Assembly: GCA_004431415.1 (NCBI GenBank)
Contig: QPMI01000017.1
Location: forward strand, 124,001-188,000
Direction of reading: 5' to 3'
DNA length: 64,000 bases
Source of the DNA: Cyanophora paradoxa
Taxonomy: Eukaryota; Glaucocystophyceae; Cyanophorales; Cyanophoraceae
The notes under the pieces were generated by a model. That model was not told the DNA's origin. It ran no database searches and saw only the letters and a program-made list of their open reading frames with translations. This document shows, one piece after another, positions 20,366 to 31,897 of the stretch. The position numbers were made by a program, and so were the translations under genes. Each line of letters begins with the position of its first letter. Positions within the stretch are counted from its first letter, which is position 1.

Positions 20366-21543
20366 ATGGCGGGAGGGCCGAGCGCGCCAGCGCTGGCCCG
20401 GATAGCAGGTCTTCTCGCATTCTTCGCGTTCGGAGCCCTGGTCTGCAGCGCGGCTCTCAACGCTTCTCTCTGGAAGACCTCCATCTTCAACGTGCGCAAT
20501 ACAGTCAATCTGCAGCGCTTCAGATGCTCACAGCGGCCCAGGTCAAGTTGGTCGGCACGACCGCCAACGGGACTCTCACAGTGAGGAGGTCGTTCGGATT
20601 CGCGAAGGCGAGAGGCTCGATAACCGAGACGACGGCCGAGGTTTTCGCTCCCGCGGACCCTCTGCCCGCGAACGCGTCGCTGCCGTCGAACGGCACGTCG
20701 GCGAGCACCTTCAAGCTGGCCGAGCCCTCTGCAATCACGCATTCGACGTCGGAGGAAGTGTTTTCAGCGGTGCGCGCCCAGTTCCGCGCATCCTTTCCAC
20801 CGCGTTCAACTTACACTCCTGCAGACGAGCCCATCCAGTCGATTGAAGTTCCTCGCAGGTGCGCTCGCACAAACGCACTGCGCGTCGATGGCATTGCGCT
20901 GTGCAGTCGCCCCTGAGACGTGCGGCAGGCGGCGCGACGGCGCTGGCGGGTATCTTCGCGGCCGTGTCCCTGATCCTCGTAGCTGTGGTACCCACGAGCC
21001 GCGCTCGCCCTTGCGCGCGCCCGTTACTCATCCCGCGCGTAGATTAGCACGGCTGCGGCAGACATGAAGGAGCCGCGCCCCGTGCATGCGGCAGCCGTCG
21101 TTTTCTCCGTGTTCGCGTTCCTCTGTGCCGCCGCCGGCATCGTCTGCTACGGTGCGGCCGCCGCCCGCCCCACGCTTCCTCCGCCCCTCTGATCGACCTC
21201 CCGCGCAGCCGTCTTCTTCCGCCACGTACGACCTGCATCCCCCGTGCGCGCGCTGCAGCTCAGCTGACAATTCTGCAGGACGTGATCAGCAAGGACGTGC
21301 CGAACATGCGCCTGAAGTACTTCAAGGGAGACGCGAAGGTGGAGGAGACGATGTACGTCGGCATCCCCGGCTGGATCGCGTTGAGCGGGTCCGCACCCGC
21401 CCCCGCCCTTGCCGCCCCGCCCCGCCCCGCTTTGCCGCGCGCTGACGGCGGGCAGCTGCCTGCTCACGACGCTCGTGCTTCTGGTTGCGTCGCTGGCACT
21501 CGCCAAGGCGCGGCAACCCAAGTTCATCCAGCGCCTCCCCTAG
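20366..21543 (+). CDS. Four-helix membrane protein, paralogue 3
   Basis: Spliced gene from the ATG at 20366 to the TAG at 21541-21543, about 245 residues, all junctions phase-compatible. TM1 is IAGLLAFFAFGALVCSAAL. A loop of roughly 95 residues carries NGT and NAS sequons but no Cys pair. TM2 is ALAGIFAAVSLILVAVV, TM3 is AAVVFSVFAFLCAAAGIVCY, a loop contains DVISKDVPNMRLKYFKG, TM4 is LLTTLVLLVASLALA, and the tail ends QRLP. Its plan and C-terminal motif match the two membrane proteins at 15.0-18.0 kb, though loop sequence is diverged. It is head-to-head with the CAP gene (344 bp apart). Transport, adhesion or signalling roles are all possible. Confidence 0.7.
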
Positions 21544-22210
21544 CCCCCGCCTTCGAATCCCGCTTCCCTCGCACCCAAATCTACCCCCCGGTTCCAGCTT
21601 GACACCCCTCCCTCCCTCGCGCGCCACGCGGCGACATGCCACCCTGCGCACCATTTCATCCCAGCGACCCTCTTCCGGGCAGCCCCCCGCAGCGCCACAG
21701 CTCGTGGCAGGGCCTTTCACAGACCAGCAGCGTTTTTGATCGATTAGCGAGTTCGGATATTTCAAAGTTTCCATATTGATGCAGCCAGGCATCTGCTTGA
21801 ATGCGATCCACACCGTTTGAGTGCCGAAAGCGCTTCTCCCGATCGCGCGCCGACTACAGGAGCTTTGCGCGCCGGCCACTCGAATCGAATTCGAATTCGG
21901 GCTAGCCTGACAGCTTTCGGCAGCCGGCGCCGGCAACGCTGCCTTCGCCGCAGTCATTGCGCGTGCAGAAGAGCGCATAGCTATATAGCTTATATTAGTA
22001 CGCGGCGCCGGGCCGCATCATCAGGCGGCATGCTGGCGCGTGGCGCACAGGTATACGTACCCCTTTTCGCGGCCAGCCCGGCTAGCTCCACGACAATTTG
22101 AGCTGCGTATGCTGCGGATCGGCTGATCTAATCGCTACAGCCGCTTCTCAGCGGCACGTTGAGCGCCCATCGCCGCGCTGAGGCAAAGCGACCGGGCAAT
22201 TACGAGCGCG
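21544..22210. other. Intergenic region, no gene seen
   Basis: About 670 bp between two plus-strand genes. It carries palindromic motifs (AATTCGAATTC near 21890) and the short promoter space of the gene starting at 22211. Nothing else is recognised. Confidence 0.4.
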
Positions 22211-23478
22211 ATGGCGGGCCACCTGTACATCATCGGCTTCGACGGCGTGCTCTGCGACACACAGGAAGAGTGGCTGCAGAGCGGCTGGCGGGCCGCGAAC
22301 CGTGTGTGGCCCACAGTCTTCGCCGACAAGAAGGTGCGGGCGGCCCTGTCTGCCCGCCCCGCGCCGCCGACGTCCGGCCGCCGCGCACAGATTGAGGACT
22401 ACGCGGACCGCTTCCGGGCGTGCAGGTCGGCCGCTCGCGTCGCTGTCGCCCTCGCTCGAATCGACGTGTGCCGCTGTCAGGCCGATGCTGCAGTTCCCGA
22501 ACGAGTCCATCGTGCTCCTGCGGATGCTCGTCGACGGGCGGGATCCAGAGGAGATCCAGACCAACTTCGGCCTCGCCGTGCGCTCGCTCCGCCCGCCCTC
22601 TTGGCCCGGCCGCCCGGCGCCGCCGTTGAACGCGGGGGCGCAGGTCCTGAAGTGGACGTGGACGCTGAAGGAGAACGACCTGGCGTCGATAGCGGGGCGG
22701 GAGGCGCTCATGTACGTCATGGCCCAGGTCCGCGACGACTGGATCCAGGAGGACCCCGCCGGGTGCGCGCGCGCTCGCGCGCGCCGGCCTCCTCGTCGCC
22801 CCGCTCACGCGGCGGGGCAGGTGGCTCGGGCTCTCGCGGTTCTACCCGGGGGCCCTGGACGCGCTGCGCTTCGCGGAGGCGGAGGTGATCGTCGCGACGG
22901 GCAACGAGCGCCGCTTCGCGCAGCTCCTCCTCCGCTCCCAGGGCCTCGAGCTCCCCGACGGTGCCCTGCCCCTGGCCACGCGTCCAGCCGCTTGCCTCTC
23001 CGGCCCGCTGAACCTGCGGCTGACGCCGGGGGGCGGGCAGAGCGGGTGCTGGAGCTGCAGAGCGGGGAGGACCGGGCGCAGGCGGTGGACCGGATCTGCA
23101 GGGAGCGCGAGGGCCGCGCGGGCTTCGTGGTGCACCTCGTGGACGACCGGCCGGAGACGGTGATGGACGTCGAGGACCGGACGCGGGACCGGCGGGGCGA
23201 CCCCAAGAAGGAGGAGCCCGACTTCATCACGCAGCTCATGGCCCTCTCCGGCGCCAACGACAGTGCGCCGCTGGGCGGGGCGCGCGGGCGGGGCGCGGGC
23301 GCTGAGCCCAGCCTGGCCGCCGGGCGGCGCAGAGCGGAGGGAGGAGGGCTGGGAGGAGTGCACGGAGCTGCTGTGGGCGGAGTGGGGCTACGCGACGCCC
23401 GCCCAGCGGGCCAAGGTCGAGGGCCACCGCCGCGTCAAGGCCCTCTCCCTCCCCGACTTCTCCTCCAAGATGCTCTGA
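22211..23478 (+). CDS. HAD-superfamily hydrolase-like protein, nucleophile Asp replaced
   Basis: Seven exons (22211-22333, 22391-22425, 22481-22577, 22644-22762, 22821-22960, 23041-23262, 23333-23478) join in phase to 293 codons plus stop. Motif I reads LYIIGFDGVLCDT, where plant and algal HAD-like homologues have DFDGVxCDS: the first Asp, the HAD nucleophile, is Gly, while the second Asp is kept. Motif II is EVIVATGN and the motif IV region is VHLVDDRPETVMDV with its acidic pair. A C-terminal tail (WAEWGYATPAQ, SLPDFSSKML) follows. If the sequence is right, the protein cannot form the usual aspartyl-phosphate and is probably a pseudoenzyme. No targeting peptide is evident. The start is the first ATG of exon 1, and it begins the fold directly. 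Confidence 0.75.
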
Positions 23479-23619
23479 GGGGCGCGGGGGCGTGGGGGCG
23501 CCCGCTCGCCCGCTTCCATACTAGGCCTCGCCCTCTGTGTTGGGCGAGGCGCATGCAGCTGCGCATGCAGTGCAGGAAACCCGCAAGAGCTGCAACGCGG
23601 GCGGTGGTGGGGTAGGCTC

Positions 23620-23960
23620 CATAGCCGGGTCAGACAGACGTTTTAACGGAACGGCGGGGCATCTCGAGCTCGAGCGTGTTTTCAAGTTTCGAGGCGCCAG
23701 CCCAGGCATCGAAATCCGCTACGGCGGGAGACGTTTGCTGCGTTTGCTGGGAATGAGAAAGCACGCGTTCTGCTGGAGAAAGCTGCGTACGGCGGGAGAC
23801 GTTTGCTGCGTTTGCGGCACCTCGGGGGCGAACTTTCAACAGGCATATGCATCGTGCACGTGTAGGCGGGCACAGACCAAGTCTTCCGGATCCGGTTCAG
23901 ACTTCCGCTGCGGCGGATGTCCAGGCTGCGTTTCTGCGTTAGCTGAGAATGAGAAATCAC
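23620..23960. repeat. Dispersed repeat with duplicated block
   Basis: The block CGGCGGGAGACGTTTGCTGC occurs at about 23723 and again near 23788. The segment 23810-23950 is an inverted match to about 16480-16600, sharing CTTCCGCTGCGGCGG and GCACCTCGGGGGCGAACTTT in complement. It lies upstream of the BLD10/CEP135 gene. It may be a small non-autonomous element; boundaries are not defined. Confidence 0.55.
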
Positions 23961-24078
23961 GTGCTATCTCGGAGCGCGATCTAAACAAGCGTGAACATGC
24001 AAGCAATGAGATCAATTTTTGGGGGGGTTCGAGGCCGGCGGGGTACTGGCGCTTCAAGTCTTCCCGCGTCGCTCAAAA

Positions 24079-27000
24079 ATGCCGGCGCCGGAGCCGCCGG
24101 ATTCGTACGAAGCGTACAGGCGGATCGGAAGCCTCAAGAGCCGCCTGGAGACCCTCGGCTATGGCGAAAGGCTCGTTCCTGAGGCCGCGGCGTTGACCGA
24201 GAGATTGCTCGAAGACCTGGTGGCAGTCTCTGGTGACTTCACCCGCTTCAAGTCCGAGAATGCCATGCAGGCGGAGGAGATCGGGAAGCTGCAGCGCCAG
24301 GTGCGCGGGGCGCGTCGTCGCGCCACAACCGCGGTGTTTGAGCGCCGCGCCGCCCAGATCCAGCCGCTGCGGAAGGAGAACGGCCGATTGATACGCGAGA
24401 ACAACCAGCTGCACCTGGAGCTCATCAAACTGGCGGAGGACGCCGACCAGCGGGAGAAGGAGCGGGCCCTGGCGACGCGGCGAATCGAGGGCCAGCTCGC
24501 GGACCTGCAGTTCATGAACGCCCAGCTGAGCGCGGACAAGAAGGCCCTCGAGCACGACCTCGAGCGCGCCCGCCTGCGCCTCCAGGAGCTCTTCAGCAAG
24601 GGCCCGCCTGGTGCGCGCCGCGGCCGCCTCCCCCGCGCCGCACGAGCGACGGGGCCCGCAGACAACTACTCGATCCAGCACCTGATGGACATGTCGAAGC
24701 CCCTCGGTGCTCCCCCGCGCCCGACCGCCGCCCGCCCGCGCTCCTCTGAGCCCCGCGGGCGGCGCAGAGTCGGCGGCGGGATGGAGGCGGCAGTCGGCGC
24801 TGCCGGTGCGGCCGACGCCGGACCCGAACGTGGTGGACGCACTGCGCGCGGCGGAGGCGCAGGCGGCGGCCCTCCAGCAGCGCACGGAGCGCGCCGAGGC
24901 GGCGCGCGAGGCCCTCCAGGAGACGGTCCGCCCGCCCCGGCGCCCGCCGCCTCCCCTCTGAGCGCGCGCAGGCGGCGGAGCTGCAGCGGCGCGTGGCGGC
25001 GCGGGAGGCGGAGATCGCGCGGCTGCAGTCGCTCACGGAGGCCGGCCGGGACCCGCAGACGGTCGCCGACCAGCACGCCCGCGACTCCAACCAGCTCCTC
25101 GTCCAGCAGGTCGCCCCGCACGCCTGCCCTGCGGCTTCTCCCAGCGGCCTCTTCTGAATGCTGGGCGCAGCTGACGGAGCAGATCGGGGTGCTGAACGCG
25201 GAGCTGGCGCGGGCGGAGGCGGAGCGGGCGCGGGCGGGGAGCAACGAGGAGGCGATGCTGCGGGCGAACGAGGAGCGGGAGAAGCTGGCGGCCGGCCTCG
25301 CCGAGGTCCTCCAGCGCAACGAGGCGCTGCTGGAGAGGGTCGCCCGCCTCCAGTCGGAGCTCGCGGGGGCCTCCGCGGGGCGCGATGAGGAGGTCCGCGC
25401 CGCCCGCCGCCGCGCCGAGGAGACCGCCGCCCTCGCCGTCGCCCACGAGACGTGCGCCCCGCCGCTCCGCTCGCTCCGCCCCGGCTCGTTCGCCGCCCGC
25501 CGCACCCCGCTGAGGCGCCGCGCCCCGGCTGCATGCAGGCGGATCGCGGAGCTGCTGCAGGAGCGGGAGGAGGCGCGGCGGGCCCGCGAGCTGCTCATCG
25601 ACGAGCTGGAGCGCGTGCGCGTCTCGCTGAACGCGGCGAGCGCGGACCGGGCGGTGCTGGCGGGCAAGCTCGCCGATGGGGACGCGGAGCGGGAGCGGCT
25701 GGGGCGGGAGGTGGCGCACCTGAAGGGGACGCTCACGGGCGAGGCGCGGGACCTGCAGCGCCGCTACGACGAGGCGGCCGCCGAGCTCGGCCGCGCCCTC
25801 GCCAAGGCGGCGGCGCTGGAGGCGGACCTGCGGCAGGCCCGCCAGCAGCTCGCGCAGGCGACGGCCGAGCGGGAGGCGGAGGCGGCGGTGATGCGCTCGC
25901 TGCGGGCGGACCTGGGCGCCAGCGAGGCGCTCGCGCGGCAGCAGGCGTCGGCGATGACGGCGCTCACGGCGGAGAACGAGAAGCTGGCGGCGGAGCGCTC
26001 GCGGGTCGGCGAGGGGGCGCAGGCGAGCGACCGGGAGCGGGCGCGGCTGGAGACGGAGGTCGCCTCGCAGGCGCGCAAGGTCCGGAGCCTCCAGGCCCTG
26101 CTCTCCCAGGCCGAGGAGGAGCGCGAGGCGCTCCGGGGCGAGGCGGCGCGCCTCGCCGGCACGCTCAAGGGCGAGCGGGAGCGGGCGACGGAGGCGGAGG
26201 CGGAGCTGCGCGGGCGCGCCGACGAGTTGGCGCGCGCCCAGGCGGCCCTTCGCGAGCTCGAGGGCGAGAACGAGCGCCTCGCCTCGCTCCTCGGCTCCAA
26301 CGAGCGGGCGCGCACGCCCCGCCGTCTCTCTTTCGCGCCCGCTGACGCCTGCGCAGGAGCTGCGGCGGACGGAGACGGCGAAGGTGATCGTGGAGCGGGA
26401 GCGCGAGTCGCTGGCGGCCGCCCAGTCCCGCGCGGACTCTCTCGCCGAGCAGCTCCGCCGGTGCACCCGCCCCCGCCCCCGCCGCCGCGCTCGCCGCGGC
26501 CCTCCGCTGAAGGCGCGGCGGCAGGGCGCTGGACGAGGCGGCGGGGCGGGAGGTGGAGGCGGGGCGCCTGCGGCTCGAGCTGCGGCGCCTCGACGGGCAG
26601 CTGGCGCAGGCGGCCGAGGACCGGGCGGCCTCGGCGGCGGCCCTCGCGGCGGCCTCGCGCCAGCGCGACGACCTCGTGGCCGTCAACGCGGAGCTCGAGC
26701 GCGAGCTGGCGGCCGCGCAGGCGGCGGGGCGCGCGGCGGGCGCCGAGCGCTCGCACGCCGACGAGCTGCTGGAGCGGGCGGAGGAGGAGGCGAGGGCGCG
26801 CCGCGAGGCGGAGAAGACGGCCCTCATGCAGGCCGAGCGCCTCTCCACCGCCCTGCGGGTCCGCCCTCCGCCCCCGGTCCTCATCGAGCAGACAGAGCTC
26901 TGAGGGCCGCGCAGCGCGTGGAAGGCGAGCGGGAGGCGGCGGAGGAGGCGGCGCGGCGGGCGGCGGCGGAGCTGGAGGCGGTCTCGCGGCGGGCGGAGGC

Positions 27001-28970
27001 GGCGCGCGAGGAGGCGGCGCGGGCGCGCAGCCGCGCGGACGCGGCGGAGGCGGACCGCGAGCGGCTGCGGGCGGCGCTGCGGGACGCAGAGGAGGGCCGC
27101 GCCGGCGACGCCCTCGCGGCGCGGCGGCGCGATGAGGAGGCGGCGGCGGCGCGGGCGCGGCTGCGGGGCGCGGAGGCGGCGGCGGAGGAGGCGGCGCGGG
27201 AGGCGGAGGAGCTGCGGCAGCAGGTCGAGCAGCTGCGGGCGCTCGTGGCGGCGCTGGAGCGCTCGCGCGGGGACGCCGCGGGGCGCGCGCACGACGCCTC
27301 GGGCCAGACCCGCGAGCTCCAGCAGCGCGTCGCCGCCCTCGAGGAGCAGGCTGCGGCGGCCAAGGCCGAGGCGCGCAAGGCGGCCGGCGAGGCGGGCGAG
27401 CTGCGCGCCGCGCTGGCGGCGCTGGACGGGGAGCGGGACGCGCTGCGGGACGAGCTGGACGCGGCGCAGGAGCGCCTCGCCGCCGCCGAGGCGGAGGGCG
27501 ACAAGGGGCGCGAGGAGCGGCGGCGGCTGGCGGACGCGCTGGAGAAGGCGAATCGGCAGGCGGAGCTGCTGGCGGAGCAGGCGACGCGGCGGGACAACGA
27601 GCTGCGGGCGGCCAAGGCGCAGGCGGCGCGGCTGGCGGAGGAGCGGGAGGCGCTGCAGCGGGAGGCGGCGCTGCGGGCGCAGGACGCGAAGACCCTGGGG
27701 GAGGACCTCAGGAGCCTGGCGCGGGAGAACCAGGCCATGGCGCGCGAGGCCGGGGCGGCCGCCGAGGCGCGGGAGCGGGCGCTGGAGCAGCTGCACGAGG
27801 CGGCGGCGCGGGCGAGCTACCTCGAGCAGGTCGTCCAGGCGGCGGGGCACGAGAAGGGCGACCTGCTGGAGGCGTACCGGGCGCTGGGCGAGGACAACGC
27901 GCGGCTGACGCAGGCCCTCTCCAACGCCGCCGAGGAGGCCGGCGACCTCCGCGCCCGCCTCGCCGCCGCCGAGCGCGAGGGCGCCGCGCTCGCGGAGGCG
28001 CAGCGGGCGGCGGAGGAGGTCATGCGGCGCCAGGCGCTCGACCTCCAGGCCCACGAGCGCCAGGCCGAGCGTGCGCCCGCCCCTCCCACCTTTCCCACCT
28101 GCTCCGCCTTGCTCAGCGCGCGCGCGCAGAGCTCTCGCGGGCGCTGCAGCGCGCGCACGCGCAGCTCGAGATGACCGCCGGCGAGAAGTCGGTGCGCCCC
28201 GGGCCCGCCGGCGCCGCCTCGCCTCCACCCCCCGCGCCTCACACCCCACACAGGCGCTCTTCCAGGACGCGACGGCGGTGCAGGCGGCGATGCGGGGCGT
28301 GGAGGCGACGCGGGAGGGCGCCGTGCGCGAGCTCGCCGCCGCGCAGGCCGACCTCTCCTCCGCCCGCGCCGCCCTCGCCGAGCTCTCCGCCGAGCGCGAC
28401 GCCCTCGCCGCGGCGCTCGCCGCGGAGCGGGCGCGCCTCAACGAGCTCGAGCGGATGATCGCCTCGCTGCGGACGGGAGAGGCCCGGGCGCAGTTCGCCC
28501 TGCAGCGCGCCGAGTCGATGGAGCGGGAGCTGGCGGCGCTGAAGGGCGGCAGGCCCGGCTCCGCGGCCTCGTCCCCCGGGACGCCGCCGGCCTCGGGCGG
28601 GGCCCGCACGGGCAGCGCCGCCGCCTCGCCGGCCTCGCGCCACAGCCCCGGCTCCGCCGCCTCGGCCTCGGCGGCGGGGGCGGCGGCGGCCGGCGACGCG
28701 GCGATGGAGCGCCGCGTGGCGAGCCTCCAGGCGACCGTCGAGCACCAGTTCAAGCGTGCGCCGGGGCGCCCCCGCCCCAGCCCCGCCTCCACAAAGCTCA
28801 GGCTCGCGCCCGCCCCCGCAGTGATCTCGGAGCTGGACGAGGAGCGGCTGCGACTGCAGTCGCGGCTGCGCTCCATGGGGCAGGACCCCTCGGGCCCCCC
28901 CGAGGGCACCCCCGAGGGGGCGCACCACTCCCCGCCCTCCGTCGAGTACACTTCGCTGGGGCCCGCCTAG
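24079..28970 (+). CDS. BLD10: BLD10/CEP135 centriole cartwheel protein
   Basis: Large multi-exon coiled-coil gene, roughly 1,400 residues. The N-terminus aligns by eye with CEP135/Bld10p: LKSRLETLGYGERLVPEAAA, then a second block with LRKENGRLIRENNQLHLELI and LADLQFMNAQ, matching the conserved blocks of the human protein (LGYRQTL, LENARLSRENNELYLELMKL, LKFLNNQY). A short linker exon (DNYSIQHLMDMSKPLG) and PDPNVVDALRAAEAQAAALQ lead into about 1,000 residues of Glu/Ala/Arg heptads. The C-terminus is Ser/Ala/Pro-rich, then ELDEERLRLQSRLRSMGQ, ending at TAG 28968-28970. Introns are about 45-65 nt and open GTGCGC, GTCCGC or similar. Bld10/CEP135 sits in the cartwheel and stabilises nine-fold symmetry, so this organism should build basal bodies. 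Partial copies of its 3' half occur at 37.9-39.5 and 41.7-42.1 kb. Confidence 0.88.
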
Positions 28971-29588
28971 GGTCCCCCCTCCGTTCCCTCAGCCTGTACC
29001 GTACCCCCGCCCGAGGATGTCCCCCGAACTTGAGAAGGGACCGCCTCTCTTTTTGCCGACTTCTGGATTTTGCCGCCGGTGGGAGGGGGGAGGGGGAGAG
29101 AGGGGGGGGGGGGGGGGGGGGGGGGGACTTTTTTGAGAATTCGGGCCTGTCACAGTGTCGGGCGCTTCTCGAGCAGCGCAGCATATATGTGCGTATATGT
29201 GTGTACGTAGTTCAGGCCCGCGGCCGCGGCCGGCGACGGGGACCGTCGGACTTAATTGAAGCAGCGCGAACATATATAAGATGCCCATCAATGATTCAGC
29301 TGCGCAAGTTCGATCATGATCTGGCCGTCCATATGCGCCAGTCAGAACCCGAAATTAGCAACTGATTCAGTCAAGCTTAAGACTGAGCACCAGTTTCCTC
29401 GAAGTCTCAAGACCAAATGCAGGGTGCTCCCTTCTTGGATGCCATATTGAGTCAGCGTGCGGCCATCTTAACTTCGACTTGCCTGCCGGCAAAAATCAAG
29501 CGTTGCTGATCTGATCATGAAGGGCCGTGGATTCATGATCAGAGTTCAGAATTCAAGGGCACACTGAAAAAAAGATATTGATTAATAG
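28971..29588. other. 3' flank of BLD10, poly-G tract and spacer
   Basis: The BLD10 3' flank includes GAGAAGGGACCGCCTCTC near 29033, the block reused as the insertion site of the LTR element in a duplicated copy. A run of more than 20 G follows at about 29105-29126, then non-coding sequence. Confidence 0.5.
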
Positions 29589-29599
29589 CGCAAGCTTAC

Positions 29600-29849
29600 C
29601 AGGGATGGTGCCATCCACTACCCAGATAACCCCTCTCAAATCTTGCACGAGCAATTGAAGGGGCACATTGAACTCCATGGTTTTCCCTGTGGTCATGAAC
29701 AAGCCTTGGCGAATGCAGTCGAATGCGGAAGCCGGCGAAATACGTGTACCTGTTAGAGTTTTGACAAGGATGTATGAGGTTCGGGAGCGATCAGCCTCTT
29801 CTCGCTCAAGCAACACGTCGAGCAGTAGTTCTCCACCCTCCGAGGCTCC
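29600..29849 (-). CDS. Coding-like exon, minus strand, unknown
   Basis: Bounded by a CAG acceptor (minus strand, after 29849) and a GTAAGC donor (29599-29594), this 250-nt segment encodes a globular-looking stretch: EGGELLLDVLLEREEADRS, SYILVKTLTG, RQGLFMTTGKTMEFNVPLQL, LVQDLRGVIWVVDGTIPG. It could be a C-terminal exon of the kinase gene upstream on the same strand, or a separate gene. The intervening 29975-30255 is open in three frames and could not be resolved. Confidence 0.35.
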
Positions 29850-30297
29850 CTGCGAATTACAGCATATCAATGAGCGAGAGAGACCATGCCAATCAGCCCT
29901 GCACTCAATGTATGTATACAGCTGCAGCTGCATGCGCAGCTGCACGCACTGAAGCCGGACGACAGGGTTAACGTTGGTGCGGCTGACGTCGATCCAGTTG
30001 CTCGAGTCGGATGTGCGGGCACGGGACGATGCCTTGCCCCTGCAGCTGCAGGAATTTCTTGAAAGAGAACCAAGAATCCAACGGACGGCCGATGCCCGAT
30101 TCGGCCGTGATTGTACTTCGTCCGCAACCCGGGTTGCAATTGGCGAATTCGTAGTTGAAGTCAAAAGAGAAGGCGTATTTGAACGTCGCCCACTCATTAC
30201 GGAAAAAATGTTGCTGAACACCTCGACCGCAGAAGCGACATCCATCAACGAGATTTAGCAAGCAGTCATTCTTTGCAAATTAAACAAAAATGTAAAC

Positions 30298-31540
30298 CTG
30301 TTCCGAGGATGAAGCAGCCGCGACAAGCGCGCGGCGCGCATCCTCCGCAGAGGGCCGCGCTGCTGCTTCCGCCGTCCACATGCGCTGCACCAGCGCCTGC
30401 ACCGCTGGTGGCACTCCTGCCGCAACGCGTGAGCCCAAACTTTACGCACACGAAACGTTAACCCATGCATATGCAAATGCACCCTCCGTCGCGAGCTCCG
30501 GTCGCTGGCCCCCCAAAACGCGTTGCATAACCTGTCGCCTGTGCCTAAGAAGGGGCAGACCAGAGTACTAGTGTGCATTTGAATTTGCTGACCTGATAGA
30601 GGTGCACGCCAGCAAATTAAAGGGCACCTTTCTCGACAGCGCCTCATGATCATTCAACACAACCGCCGCCCCATATACATCTGCCGCAAAGTCCGGCCTG
30701 CGCGTGCGCCCCATCACTGAGAAATACCGTTGCTGCACCCCTCTAGATCTAGACCTAGATCTAGAGCTGCAGCTGCCGCCTCGAGCTCGCGATCGCACCG
30801 GCCCTCGCCTCGCAGTGCTTCCGGTGCCGCATAGGCGAAAGTGCCAACAGCCGCCGTCGCTGTCGATGCGGCCCCAGCAAGCTTAAGCGCGATGCCGAAG
30901 TCAGTCAGCTTGAACTGGAGCCGTCCGCCCTCTCCGCGGAAAACCTGCCCAGACCCCGCGACGGCCGTCAGCTCATGTCCATGGCCAAGACTCGACTGAA
31001 CGGCGCGCACTAGGATGTTGCCCGGCTTGACGTCGCGATGAACGATGTTGCGCGAATGCAAATGCGCCAGCGCCGCCAGCACCTGCTCGCCTGCGCATGC
31101 ACGCAGCCACCCGGTGACCGGTGTCACGCAGCAGCAGGTTAGTGAAAGAATGCCCTTCGCATCAAAGACGCGCACCAAGGTCGAGGCACTCGGCGAGGCT
31201 CAGACGCCGATCCGGATCCGCCAGCAGCGTCCGCAGGCTTGTGTCCGCCCGCTCCGTCACTAAAGTCACCCCGCCGTCCGCCTCCCGCACCAGTACTAGT
31301 CCATAGAACTGCACCACGCTGGCCATCGGGTACGTGGGGGTGACGCACCATGCATATGCTGGCCGCAAATGAAAGTGAGAAAACACAAGAGCTGGGGCGA
31401 ATTACGTACATGTCTCGATTTATTCGCACCTCAAGATCGCTGCTTCCGAAGTTCGCGTCGTAATTATAAGCGCCGCGCGGCTGCCTCGCGTTCCCCTGCC
31501 GAGCCGAGCGCCGCCGCCTCGATGACCTTCAACGCGACCG
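30298..31540 (-). CDS. Protein kinase catalytic domain (Ser/Thr or Tyr-like)
   Basis: Minus-strand exons carry the kinase landmarks in order: VALKVIE with the ATP-binding Lys (31539-31519); VVQFYGLVLVREADGGVTLV; LHSRNIVHRDVKPGNIL with the catalytic Asp (about 31063-31014); FKLTDFGIALK (about 30910-30878); GTFAYAAPEAL (APE motif); PDFAADVYGAAVVL (subdomain IX Asp); SRKVPF; and the C-lobe end LVQRMWTAEAAARPSAEDAR with the conserved Arg of subdomain XI, finishing at a GTTTAC donor after 30298. Several internal introns close in phase. The glycine-rich loop lies upstream and was not found. The HRDVKPGN loop and an FYG segment suggest a TKL-like or related Ser/Thr kinase, not certain. The gene probably continues 3' of 30298. 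Confidence 0.75.
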
Positions 31541-31897
31541 GCCATGCATATGAGCGGCAGCGATGTTCCATGATCAAATTAAATTAATTATCAAAGTCGG
31601 CAACCTCCTACGTATATATACGTATATATATACACTTTCCCGGTTTGACTGCAGCTGTTCCCGGCATCCCGGCCCGGCAAATTCGTAGGCCAGGGCCTGG
31701 AGGGGGTATACAAAGGCCGGGGCCTTGCAATTGGCCTGCCTGGGACCTAATCCGGATCCCGTACGCGTGGCAGGTCCCGACCTATATATAGCTACCCCCG
31801 TCATACCCGTACTACGGTATCTCCGCCTCCCGTGGCACTATATATGCGACTCCACTTGCAATTGTCTAGAGCACGTTCAATTCAACCCACACGCTTG

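Noticed and set aside
24593-28951. Long minus-strand frames opposite BLD10
   Set aside because: Antisense shadows of Glu/Ala/Arg heptads; the plus strand matches CEP135/BLD10.
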